A stretch of 6,474 bases of DNA from Desulfobulbaceae bacterium UBA2213. GTDB lineage: Bacteria; Desulfobacterota; Desulfobulbia; Desulfobulbales; Desulfocapsaceae. The stretch spans positions 1-6,474 of the forward strand of contig DCUN01000148.1 in assembly GCA_002327225.1 (NCBI GenBank), written 5' to 3'. This document shows, piece by piece, positions 1-4,853 of this stretch. The notes beneath the pieces are model-generated. The model saw only the letters and a list, made by a program, of their open reading frames with translations, was not told the DNA's origin and searched no databases. The position numbers were made by a program, and so were the translations under genes. Within the stretch, counting starts at the first letter, position 1, and every line of letters starts with the position of its first letter.

Positions 1-147
1 CCAGGGATGGCGGCAGCGGTGACGGTGATTGGCTGGAATAATCAGATCCCCGCGCGCACCGTTATTGGCGAAGGCGCAACCATTGAACCCCATCTGCCTG
101 CTGAAAAGTGGAAAAAGAAGGTGGCGCCAGGGGAGGTGATGCGATGA
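1..147 (+). CDS. C-terminal end of a GlgC-like / left-handed beta-helix nucleotidyltransferase (5' end outside window)
   Basis: An open frame runs from base 1 to a TGA at 145-147, giving the last 48 residues of a protein whose start lies outside the window. The visible part contains hexapeptide-type repeats (IGWNNQIPART, then VIGEGATI) typical of the left-handed beta-helix that forms the C-terminal domain of ADP-glucose pyrophosphorylases and other sugar nucleotidyltransferases. It ends in a Lys-rich tail. Its stop codon overlaps the glgC start as ATGA (144-147), so the two genes are almost certainly co-transcribed and translationally coupled. This makes a second GlgC-type subunit (GlgC paralog or GlgD-like) the best guess. 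The catalytic domain is not visible, so an acyltransferase or another beta-helix protein is not excluded. Confidence 0.65.
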   Translation, partial: PGMAAAVTVIGWNNQIPARTVIGEGATIEPHLPAEKWKKKVAPGEVMR

Positions 148-1409
148 ATCGAAAAAAAAACGCCCTGGTTCTCCTGCTGGCCGGTGGGGTTGGCAGCCGC
201 TTAAATATCCTGGTTCAGAGCCGTGCCAAACCGGCCGTTCCCTTTGGCGGGCTCTACCGGATCATTGATTTCAGTCTCAGCAATGTTATGAACTCAGGGC
301 TGACAAGAGTCGGGGTACTGACCCAGTATAAGCCACTTTCTCTGATGAAACATATCGGTACTGGTGAGGCCTGGGATTTTACCGGCCGGAGCCGTGGGGT
401 GAAGATCCTCCCGCCTCACACCGGTTTTAAAGATTCTGACTGGTACAAAGGCACGGCGGATGCGGTACGGCAGAATATTGATTTTCTGGAGGCTAATCCT
501 GCCGATGAGGTGGTGCTGCTCTCAGGGGATCATATCTACCACATGGATTTTCATGCCATGCTTGAGTATCATCGTTATAAGAAGGCGGATGTGACTGTGG
601 CCATGATGGTGGTCCCCAGGAGTGAGATCCACCAGTTTGGCGCCGGGGTTATAGATGCCCATAATCGAATTATTGACTGGGAAGAAAAACCCGAACACCC
701 CCGAACCAACCTCGCCTCCATGGGGATTTATGTCTTTAATCGGCGCTATCTCCTTGACACGTTGGCAAGAGATCGTGATGAGGTTGATTTTGGTATGCAT
801 ATCCTGCCCTGGGCCATTGAAAATGATAATGTCTTTGCCTATCCCTTCTATGGCTATTGGCGGGATGTGGGTACGATCCAGGCCTATTGGGAGGCCAATA
901 TGGATCTTCTCAAGCCTGGGAGCGGCATCTCGCCTGAGAAGTGGGGGATACGAACCAATGTGGAGGCTGAAGAGCGGCGGGCTGACCGGGCGCCAGCCCG
1001 ATACGGGACGGAGGCTGTTGTCAGAAGTTCCATGATTTCTGCTGGTTGTACCATCCAAGGAACGGTGATCAATTCAGTGCTGGCCCCAGGGGTGATGGTT
1101 GAATGCGGGGCAGTGGTCAAGGATTCTATTCTTTTTGCTGATTGCGTGGTGGAGACTGGCTCTTCTGTTGACCTTGCCATTTTTGACAAACGGGTTCATG
1201 TGGGTTCCGGGGCCGTGATCGGCGCGGGGAAAAATCACCATATTCCTAACCGGCTGCAACCAACCCATCTTTATACCGGGATTACCCTGATCGGCAAAGA
1301 GGCAGTGGTTCCAAGGGGGCAGGTGGTGGGACGAAATTGTATTATCAACTCTCATACCCATTATGATGCCTATCCTGGAAACGAGGTTCCGGATGGTGAG
1401 TCTTTATAA
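144..1409 (+). CDS. glgC: Glucose-1-phosphate adenylyltransferase (ADP-glucose pyrophosphorylase)
   Basis: This cytoplasmic enzyme makes ADP-glucose and pyrophosphate from ATP and glucose 1-phosphate, the committed step of bacterial glycogen synthesis (EC 2.7.7.27). It has 421 residues, against 431 for E. coli GlgC. Visible motifs are the nucleotide-binding loop AGGVGSRL (13-20), RAKPAVPFGG (27-36), RIIDFSLSN (39-47), WYKGTADAVRQN (100-111), SGDHIYHMD (127-135, with D129 matching the catalytic Asp142 of E. coli), WEEKP (179-183, K182 matching the glucose-1-phosphate-binding Lys195) and YWRDVGT (238-244). A beta-helix domain follows from about 290 to 405. I chose ATG 144 because GGGGAGG lies just upstream (about 129-135) and the ATG overlaps the preceding stop. 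Further upstream in-frame starts would add only a tail inside the previous gene. Some E. coli effector-site residues are changed: R29, K39 and H46 correspond here to V16, S26 and P33. Allosteric control may therefore differ. Confidence 0.95.
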   Translation: MNRKKNALVLLLAGGVGSRLNILVQSRAKPAVPFGGLYRIIDFSLSNVMNSGLTRVGVLTQYKPLSLMKHIGTGEAWDFTGRSRGVKILPPHTGFKDSDWYKGTADAVRQNIDFLEANPADEVVLLSGDHIYHMDFHAMLEYHRYKKADVTVAMMVVPRSEIHQFGAGVIDAHNRIIDWEEKPEHPRTNLASMGIYVFNRRYLLDTLARDRDEVDFGMHILPWAIENDNVFAYPFYGYWRDVGTIQAYWEANMDLLKPGSGISPEKWGIRTNVEAEERRADRAPARYGTEAVVRSSMISAGCTIQGTVINSVLAPGVMVECGAVVKDSILFADCVVETGSSVDLAIFDKRVHVGSGAVIGAGKNHHIPNRLQPTHLYTGITLIGKEAVVPRGQVVGRNCIINSHTHYDAYPGNEVPDGESL

Positions 1410-1608
1410 GCGGCGGGGGGCCTTCCGGGATCCTTACCCCTGAAAGATATTGCGTTTTCAACAAACTCAGGTATTATGCCTTGCTGTCTGGGCCGCTGTG
1501 AAAAATAATATGGCCATTTGATTGACTGGAGGCGGCATAAGATGCCGTAAATAATAAGAGCAATAAAAGCCTTGCCCTTATTGCAACGGCACCTAAAAAG
1601 TCCATCCT

Positions 1609-1684
1609 GCCCGCGTAGCTCAGGGGATAGAGCACAGGATTCCTAATCCTGGTGTCGCGCGTTCGATTCGCGCCGTGGGCACCA
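1609..1684 (+). tRNA. tRNA-Arg (anticodon CCT)
   Basis: A full cloverleaf can be folded by eye. The acceptor stem is GCCCGCG (1609-1615) with CGTGGGC (1674-1680), containing one G-U pair. The D stem is GCTC/GAGC (1618-1621, 1630-1633). The anticodon stem is CAGGA/TCCTG (1635-1639, 1647-1651) around the loop TTCCTAA, with anticodon CCT at 1642-1644 reading AGG. The T stem is GCGCG/CGCGC with loop TTCGATT. The discriminator A1681 is followed by an encoded CCA (1682-1684). Promoter candidates upstream are weak: TTGCTG-N17-AATAAT at 1481-1509 and a TTGACT at 1522-1527 without a good -10. A small hairpin CGGCAT/ATGCCG lies at 1533-1547. The gene borders an AT-rich segment with integrase remains, so its 3' end is a candidate attachment site. 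Confidence 0.96.
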
Positions 1685-1694
1685 ATTGTTGTAG

Positions 1695-1735
1695 AGGGAT
1701 TAATAAGCAAATTTAGCTTGTTAATCCCTTTTTTT
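1695..1735 (+). terminator. Intrinsic terminator of the tRNA-Arg gene
   Basis: A 13-14 bp stem pairs AGGGATTAATAAGC (1695-1708) with GCTTGTTAATCCCT (1716-1729). It contains one G-U pair and a 7-base loop AAATTTA, and a run of seven T follows (1729-1735). It begins ten bases after the CCA end, as expected for a tRNA transcription unit. On the other strand the hairpin has no T-run, so it is not a convincing terminator for the nuclease gene that converges on it. Confidence 0.92.
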
Positions 1736-1844
1736 GTTCTCTTTGCATTTTGTTTTCTTGCTCAAAGTTGTGGTGTGAGAAAAAGTGTGTGAAATTTCTG
1801 ATTTTGCTTATGGCGAACTTTATACAAGGCTAACCATACCTATC

Positions 1845-2882
1845 TTATTGATCTCTTTTCCTGATACCAATTTTGTTGGTGCACCTCGGATAGTTAATGC
1901 ATCCCCAAAACTTTTCATTGGTCTTCTCATTAGTTCTTTTGACCATTTTTATACCACAATTAACGCAAATGTGAGACATGTAATCTGTTGCCAGAATTGT
2001 ATCTAATATTTCTGTTTGTGTTTCTAACGAGAGTTTTTTGATAGCAATAATCAGCTCTTCTCCTGTAATCACTTCAATATTTTCTTCTTCGCAAAATTGT
2101 CTGGCTTGCTTGTAAAATGTACCCGAGGTAAAGAAAAAACCTTTATCAACTTGCTTTGAAGTCATTACGTATCTAAAAGCCCTGACAGTATCAATTTTGA
2201 TAGGTTGGCTTTGCCTTTTACATTGTGCTATACCAATAAGTCGCTCAGGTTCATCTTGTTTGTAGATTTGAATATCCACACCACCGTCTGGGCCAATCTC
2301 TCCCAACTCTGCTCGATATCTCTTTTCCTGCAAAATTCTGGCACACAGTTTTTCAAATTCACGCCAATCAAGTCTTTGTATGAATCCAAGATTCCAGGAT
2401 GGTTTCGGACTACTTTCCTCCAGTTCGCATATGACAGGTTGTGGAATTGGAATATATTTAGAACGGTCAGGTTGTGTTGATACCTCTGGGGAGGTTCTTA
2501 GCGCCGATGAGTAGGAACCATTTTTATTGTTTTTGGCTTGGGAGGGAGAACTTGATCTACGGCCAGACCATTTCTTAGATGATTTTTGTTTCCATCCTGA
2601 GCGTCCCCGTAACATCCTAAAAATAATTACTATTGCCAGCAAGAACAAAATGGTTCCGATCCCACCCAAACCCTTATTCACAGTTGTTAATTTTATCGGC
2701 TTTGGAGGGTACAGTTGATATTGAGCCGTTGTATTTTCGTTTGCTGACTTCTTAACAGGCGTTTGGTTGTGTGTGGCAGAAGGACCCGATAGATCAGATA
2801 CCTTATAGTTGCTGTAATGAGTTTGCCCAGATTCATCGACCCAGGAGTAAACTACATCGTTGTCTTTTGGTTGAGGAGGCAT
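1845..2882 (-). CDS. Membrane-anchored Mrr-type restriction endonuclease-like protein (DUF4124-like, TM, Mrr_cat, C4 zinc finger)
   Basis: The 345-residue product has four visible parts. Residues about 10-25 (VVYSWVDESGQTHYSN) match the opening of DUF4124, normally a periplasmic domain. Residues 71-90 form one hydrophobic helix, followed by a strongly basic stretch (91-109) that predicts an outside N-terminus and a cytoplasmic C-terminus. Residues about 168-285 form an Mrr-type PD-(D/E)xK nuclease domain: DWREFEKL (172-179), GPDGGVDI (198-204 region, D203) and QCKR (220-223, K222). Residues 306-334 form a topoisomerase-type C4 zinc finger (C306, C309, C328, C334). All expected catalytic residues are present, so it is probably active on DNA. 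I chose ATG 2882 over an in-frame TTG at 2906 because AAGGAG (2893-2898) precedes it and the predicted transcript starts near 2906. No methylase gene is visible nearby, so it resembles type IV or modification-dependent nucleases. The target and role are unknown. Confidence 0.85.
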   Translation of the reverse strand: MPPQPKDNDVVYSWVDESGQTHYSNYKVSDLSGPSATHNQTPVKKSANENTTAQYQLYPPKPIKLTTVNKGLGGIGTILFLLAIVIIFRMLRGRSGWKQKSSKKWSGRRSSSPSQAKNNKNGSYSSALRTSPEVSTQPDRSKYIPIPQPVICELEESSPKPSWNLGFIQRLDWREFEKLCARILQEKRYRAELGEIGPDGGVDIQIYKQDEPERLIGIAQCKRQSQPIKIDTVRAFRYVMTSKQVDKGFFFTSGTFYKQARQFCEEENIEVITGEELIIAIKKLSLETQTEILDTILATDYMSHICVNCGIKMVKRTNEKTNEKFWGCINYPRCTNKIGIRKRDQ

Positions 2883-2912
2883 CGGGTAAACTCTCCTTGA
2901 ATACAAATATAA

Positions 2913-2941
2913 ATTATTTTGAAAAACCTATTTTCTGTCAA
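2913..2941 (-). promoter_or_regulatory. Sigma-70-type promoter of the Mrr-like nuclease gene
   Basis: Read on the minus strand, a perfect -35 TTGACA (2936-2941) is separated by exactly 17 bases from AATAAT (2913-2918), a five-of-six -10 match. Transcription would start near 2906, about 24 bases before ATG 2882, leaving room for the AAGGAG ribosome binding site. A second TATAAT on the same strand (2945-2950) lies just upstream without a good -35. The nuclease gene can therefore be expressed independently of the broken integrase gene in front of it. Confidence 0.7.
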
Positions 2942-2962
2942 GTATTATACACGAAACTAATT

Positions 2963-3136
2963 TTAAGTGTTAGATTCCAGTGCCTTTTCAAAAGCTCTCA
3001 TGACTTCTACTGATCTGCCGCGAGTAGTGTGAATATAAACTTCTGTCGTTTTCCTGTTTTCGTGACCAAGTATTCCTTGAATTTCAGAAAGTGGTATGTT
3101 GATGCTGTCCATTAAGCTGGCTCCGGCGTTCGCAAG
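2963..3136 (-). pseudogene. C-terminal remnant of a tyrosine recombinase / phage-type integrase
   Basis: This frame encodes 57 residues ending in TAA (2963-2965). The centre, IQGILGHENRKTTEVYIH (residues 19-36), is the classic C-terminal signature of tyrosine recombinases: the Gly-His of the catalytic box (H25) followed after eight residues by the Tyr nucleophile (Y34). The preceding AGASLMD matches the stretch that normally follows the catalytic H-x-L-R-H, but here LAN stands in place of the LRH. The N-terminal and core domains, including the catalytic Arg, are therefore missing. No start codon or ribosome binding site is seen. The break lies near 3125-3136 and adjoins a second truncated gene on the opposite strand. 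The fragment cannot be a working integrase. Confidence 0.85.
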
Positions 3137-3138
3137 GG

Positions 3139-3672
3139 GTGAAAGCGAAAATAACGTCTGATGCGCCGGAATCCCGGTATCGTAACAGCTTTCTTGCCCA
3201 TGCCATGGTGAATCTCAATATGATTGATACGATTGGCAGTGGTATTAAGCGGATGTTTTCTATTCAAAGGAAGAAGTTTTTTCCTCTGCCTGAGTATTCA
3301 TTTGCAAACGAGCAAGTAAAAGTCGAGATTACCGGCAAAGTGCTGGACATGAATTATGCTAGTAAATTATCGCAAATGCCAGCATTGATGCTGTACGATA
3401 TTATGCTGCTTGATAAAGTGCAGAAATATAAACCATTGGAAGATTCAGAGATTAAACGGCTGAAGAACAATAAGCTTATCGAAGGACGAAAACCGAATTT
3501 TCATATTTCATCGCGGGTGGCTGGCAAGACCGGCCAGGCTGCTGATTATATGAAAATGAGGGGTATTGATGATGACGCTATGGCATGCAACCGGTACTTT
3601 TCAATCAGGAACGCATATCCAGCCAACCGGTTTTTTACCGCATCTAGTTTCATCTCATTCCTTAAAAAATAG
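3139..3672 (+). pseudogene. C-terminal remnant of an AlbA_2 / RecG-C-like putative transcriptional regulator
   Basis: The frame from GTG 3139 gives 177 residues. Residues about 8-145 resemble the C-terminal half of the 'RNA-binding/AlbA_2 domain, putative transcriptional regulator' family with the HATPase_c_4-type region. Key stretches are RYRNSFLAHAMVNLNMIDTI (13-32), GSGIKRMF (33-40), GKVLDMNY (66-73), LDKVQKYKPL (91-100) and KRLKNNKLIEGRKPN (106-120). Family members are usually 400-600 residues and start with the AlbA_2 domain, which is absent. The GTG has no convincing ribosome binding site. After about residue 146 (base ~3577) the sequence no longer looks like the family, and its last ~30 residues are probably the antisense of another gene's 5' end. 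The gene has therefore lost both ends and is unlikely to be functional. Confidence 0.75.
3546..3653 (-). pseudogene. 5' fragment of an unidentified gene (about 26 genuine codons)
   Basis: On the minus strand an ATG at 3653 is preceded by AAGGA (3659-3663) at a spacing of five bases, a good ribosome binding site. The first residues, MKLDAVKNRLAGYAFLIEKY then RLHAIA, read like the natural N-terminus of a protein. After about residue 26 (base ~3577) the frame runs into the antisense of the regulator remnant and stops at 3546-3548. The most economical reading is a gene that came in from the right and was cut at ~3577, where the regulator homology also ends. I do not recognise the family with confidence. 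The N-terminal segment vaguely recalls regulators linked to AbiEi/Fic-type genes, but this is a weak impression. Confidence 0.45.
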
Positions 3673-3682
3673 TTACAACTAT
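3666..3682. repeat. Operator-like 17-bp repeat, copy 1 (contains a palindrome)
   Basis: The sequence is AAAATAGTTACAACTAT. It contains the perfect inverted repeat ATAGTT-AC-AACTAT (3669-3682) and lies directly behind the ribosome binding site of the truncated minus-strand gene. A related copy sits at 3746-3762 with 13 of 17 positions identical. The position, in front of a start codon and flanking an AT-rich stretch, suggests a binding site of an autoregulator. The regulator itself is not identified. Confidence 0.4.
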
Positions 3683-3745
3683 CAAAAAACATATATTTTT
3701 CATATAAGATTCAAAAATATACTTATTTGTCTGTTTTTGTGCGAG

Positions 3746-3762
3746 AAAATAGTTGTGACGAT
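3746..3762. repeat. Operator-like 17-bp repeat, copy 2
   Basis: The sequence is AAAATAGTTGTGACGAT, matching copy 1 at 13 of 17 positions, including the whole AAAATAGTT half. Its right half is degenerate, so the palindrome is imperfect here. The two copies are 80 bp apart start to start and flank the AT-rich stretch where the promoter of the truncated minus-strand gene would be expected. Confidence 0.35.
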
Positions 3763-3886
3763 ACCGCATCTTTCTTGATTTTTTCGGCTCAAAAATTTCA
3801 TTCATATTCAAACAACCACCCTTTTTACTTATCTATCCACAGTTATCTGTAGCCGTCCAAGATCGTTTGTCAGGACGATCCCCTCG

Positions 3887-3916
3887 TTGAACTATGGTCT
3901 CAACCATCCTTATAAA
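3887..3916 (+). promoter_or_regulatory. Candidate promoter of the DUF1538-PII-CBS operon, with a spacer palindrome
   Basis: TTGAAC (3887-3892) and TATAAA (3911-3916) are separated by 18 bases and match the sigma-70 boxes at four and five of six positions. Between them lies the perfect palindrome ATGGT-CTCA-ACCAT (3894-3907), a position where a repressor or activator could act. Transcription would start near 3923, giving a leader of about 180 bases before ATG 4103. TATGAT at 3998-4003 is an alternative -10 but lacks a good -35. Confidence 0.45.
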
Positions 3917-4027
3917 AAGAAAAAGTATGGTATTGTGCAAGAGAATGCTTGTCACCGTTATTGCCTTTGGAGTAAACTTTTCAAAAGTGGTTAACTCTAT
4001 GATCCTGTGTTTTCCTGACATTCGAGG

Positions 4028-4089
4028 CTTTTGCAAATGACGCTTGTTGGACTTCATCCGTCATTTTGCAAGATCCTCACTCTGTGAGG
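4028..4089 (+). promoter_or_regulatory. Two leader hairpins in front of the first DUF1538 gene
   Basis: The first hairpin pairs CTTTTGCAAATGACG (4028-4042) with CGTCATTTTGCAAG (4059-4072), with one bulged base and a 16-base loop. The second is perfect and short: CCTCAC-TCT-GTGAGG (4075-4089). No T-run follows either, so they are not intrinsic terminators. The 3' arm of the second contains GTGAGG, a possible ribosome binding site 13 bases before ATG 4103. A weaker site GAGAAAG (4094-4100) lies closer. The structure could affect translation or mRNA stability. It matches no riboswitch family I can recognise. Confidence 0.4.
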
Positions 4090-4102
4090 GTACGAGAAAG
4101 AA

Positions 4103-4837
4103 ATGATCATCACTGTAATTTTGAAAAAACTCAGAGCTGCTGTCGCTGATCTGCTGCCTATCGTCCTGGTGATCGCTTTCTTCCAGATTGTTGTCTTGAA
4201 ACAGCCCTTGCCGCACATGGGAGAAGTCCTTTTTGGCACTCTTCTTGTCGTGGTCGGTCTTACTCTGTTTGTGCAGGGGTTGGAGATGGGCCTGTTTCCC
4301 ATTGGTGAAACAATGGCGCATGCCCTGGCCAGAAAAGGCAGTCTCTTCTGGCTCCTCTGTTTTGCCTTTGCGCTCGGTTTTTCCACCACCGTGGCAGAGC
4401 CGGCCCTTATCGCGGTGGCTGCCGAGGCAGCAGAAATTGCCGGCAAGGGAGGGCTTATTGATCCAGGTCAGGAATCCTTGCAACGCTATGCCTTTGGCCT
4501 TCGCATGTCTGTTGCTTTTTCCGTGGGACTTGCCATTCTTATCGGTGTCATGCGTATCATCCGTGGCTGGCCTATTCATTATCTGATCATTGGCGGCTAT
4601 GTCCTTGTAATGCTGATGACAATCATTGCCCCGGATGAGATCATCGGTATAGCCTATGATGCCGGTGGAGTGACAACTTCCACCATCACGGTTCCCCTGG
4701 TGGCTGCTCTGGGAGTGGGGCTGGCCTCCATCATCAAAGGCCGGAGCCCTCTTGTGGATGGTTTTGGTCTGATTGCCTTTGCATCTCTTCTGCCGATGAT
4801 TTTTGTCATGGGGTATGGAGTTATAATCTTCGGCTGA
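4103..4837 (+). CDS. DUF1538 family multi-pass membrane protein, first paralog
   Basis: This is a 244-residue, very hydrophobic inner-membrane protein of the DUF1538 family, whose function is unknown. Hydrophobic segments lie at about 18-34, 42-60, 81-94, 134-150, 158-177, 190-210 and 220-243. The conserved motifs are FSTTVAEPALIAVA (93-106), AYDAGGVTTSTITVPLVAAL (184-203) and VDGFGLIAFASLLP (218-231). The first two share a Gly-x-Thr-Thr core followed by a small helix, as often seen at broken helices of ion-coupled transporters, so a transport role is likely but inferred. The start is ATG 4103, with GAGAAAG or GTGAGG as ribosome binding site. Sixteen bases separate it from the second paralog. 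From memory, many DUF1538 proteins contain two copies of the domain in one chain, so the separate genes may form a heterodimer. Confidence 0.85.
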   Translation: MIITVILKKLRAAVADLLPIVLVIAFFQIVVLKQPLPHMGEVLFGTLLVVVGLTLFVQGLEMGLFPIGETMAHALARKGSLFWLLCFAFALGFSTTVAEPALIAVAAEAAEIAGKGGLIDPGQESLQRYAFGLRMSVAFSVGLAILIGVMRIIRGWPIHYLIIGGYVLVMLMTIIAPDEIIGIAYDAGGVTTSTITVPLVAALGVGLASIIKGRSPLVDGFGLIAFASLLPMIFVMGYGVIIFG

Positions 4838-4853
4838 AGGGGGCGCGGTTCTG

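Larger units (their letters stand above)
1736..3680. mobile_element. Degraded integrated element adjacent to tRNA-Arg
   Basis: The segment is clearly more AT-rich than glgC to its left and the DUF1538 operon to its right. It starts right after the tRNA-Arg terminator. It holds a nuclease gene typical of defence and accessory islands, the catalytic C-terminus of a tyrosine recombinase, and pieces of two further genes broken at shared junctions. Such elements often integrate at the 3' end of tRNA genes, which fits the position. I looked for a second copy of the tRNA 3' end (an attR) up to position 4100 and saw none, so both the element status and its right border are inferred. The border at 3680 is approximate. 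Confidence 0.5.
3673..4102. other. Gene-free stretch: orphan minus-strand promoter region, then promoter and leader of the DUF1538 operon
   Basis: No coding sequence is supported in these 430 bases. The left part (to about 3840) is very AT-rich and probably held the promoter of the truncated minus-strand gene ending at 3653. The small inverted repeat GATCGT-N8-ACGATC occurs at 3861-3880. From about 3887 on, the sequence looks like the promoter and untranslated leader of the DUF1538 operon. An open minus-strand frame at 3833-4057 has no ribosome binding site and no recognisable features, so I do not call it. Confidence 0.6.

Noticed and set aside
522..1361. Several overlapping frames inside glgC on both strands
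   Set aside because: glgC is a conserved enzyme covering the whole interval, and none of these frames has family features or a ribosome binding site.
1533..1547. CGGCAT-AAG-ATGCCG hairpin as the terminator of glgC
   Set aside because: It is followed by TAAATAATAA rather than a T-run, so an intrinsic terminator is not supported. Its role upstream of the tRNA remains unclear.
1785..3013. Plus-strand frames opposite the Mrr-like nuclease gene
   Set aside because: The minus strand holds recognisable domains, a promoter and a ribosome binding site. The plus-strand frames show none of these.
3139..3672. The regulator frame as an intact short gene
   Set aside because: The family's N-terminal AlbA_2 domain is missing, the GTG lacks a ribosome binding site, and the last ~30 residues depart from the family.
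3833..3841. CTATCCACA, one mismatch from the DnaA box TTATCCACA
   Set aside because: It is a single copy, with no cluster of boxes and no dnaA or dnaN nearby. One such match in AT-rich DNA is expected by chance.
3861..3880. GATCGT-N8-ACGATC inverted repeat as a terminator or operator
   Set aside because: The stem is only six pairs, no T-run follows, and it is not centred on either promoter candidate.
3833..4057. Open minus-strand frame of 74 codons upstream of the DUF1538 operon
   Set aside because: It has no ribosome binding site and no recognisable domain. It overlaps the likely promoter and hairpin leader of the operon on the other strand.
4054..4579. Long antisense frames opposite the first DUF1538 gene
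   Set aside because: Their composition (rich in Lys, Arg, His, Ser) is that of antisense translation of a hydrophobic protein, and the plus-strand gene is clearly real.
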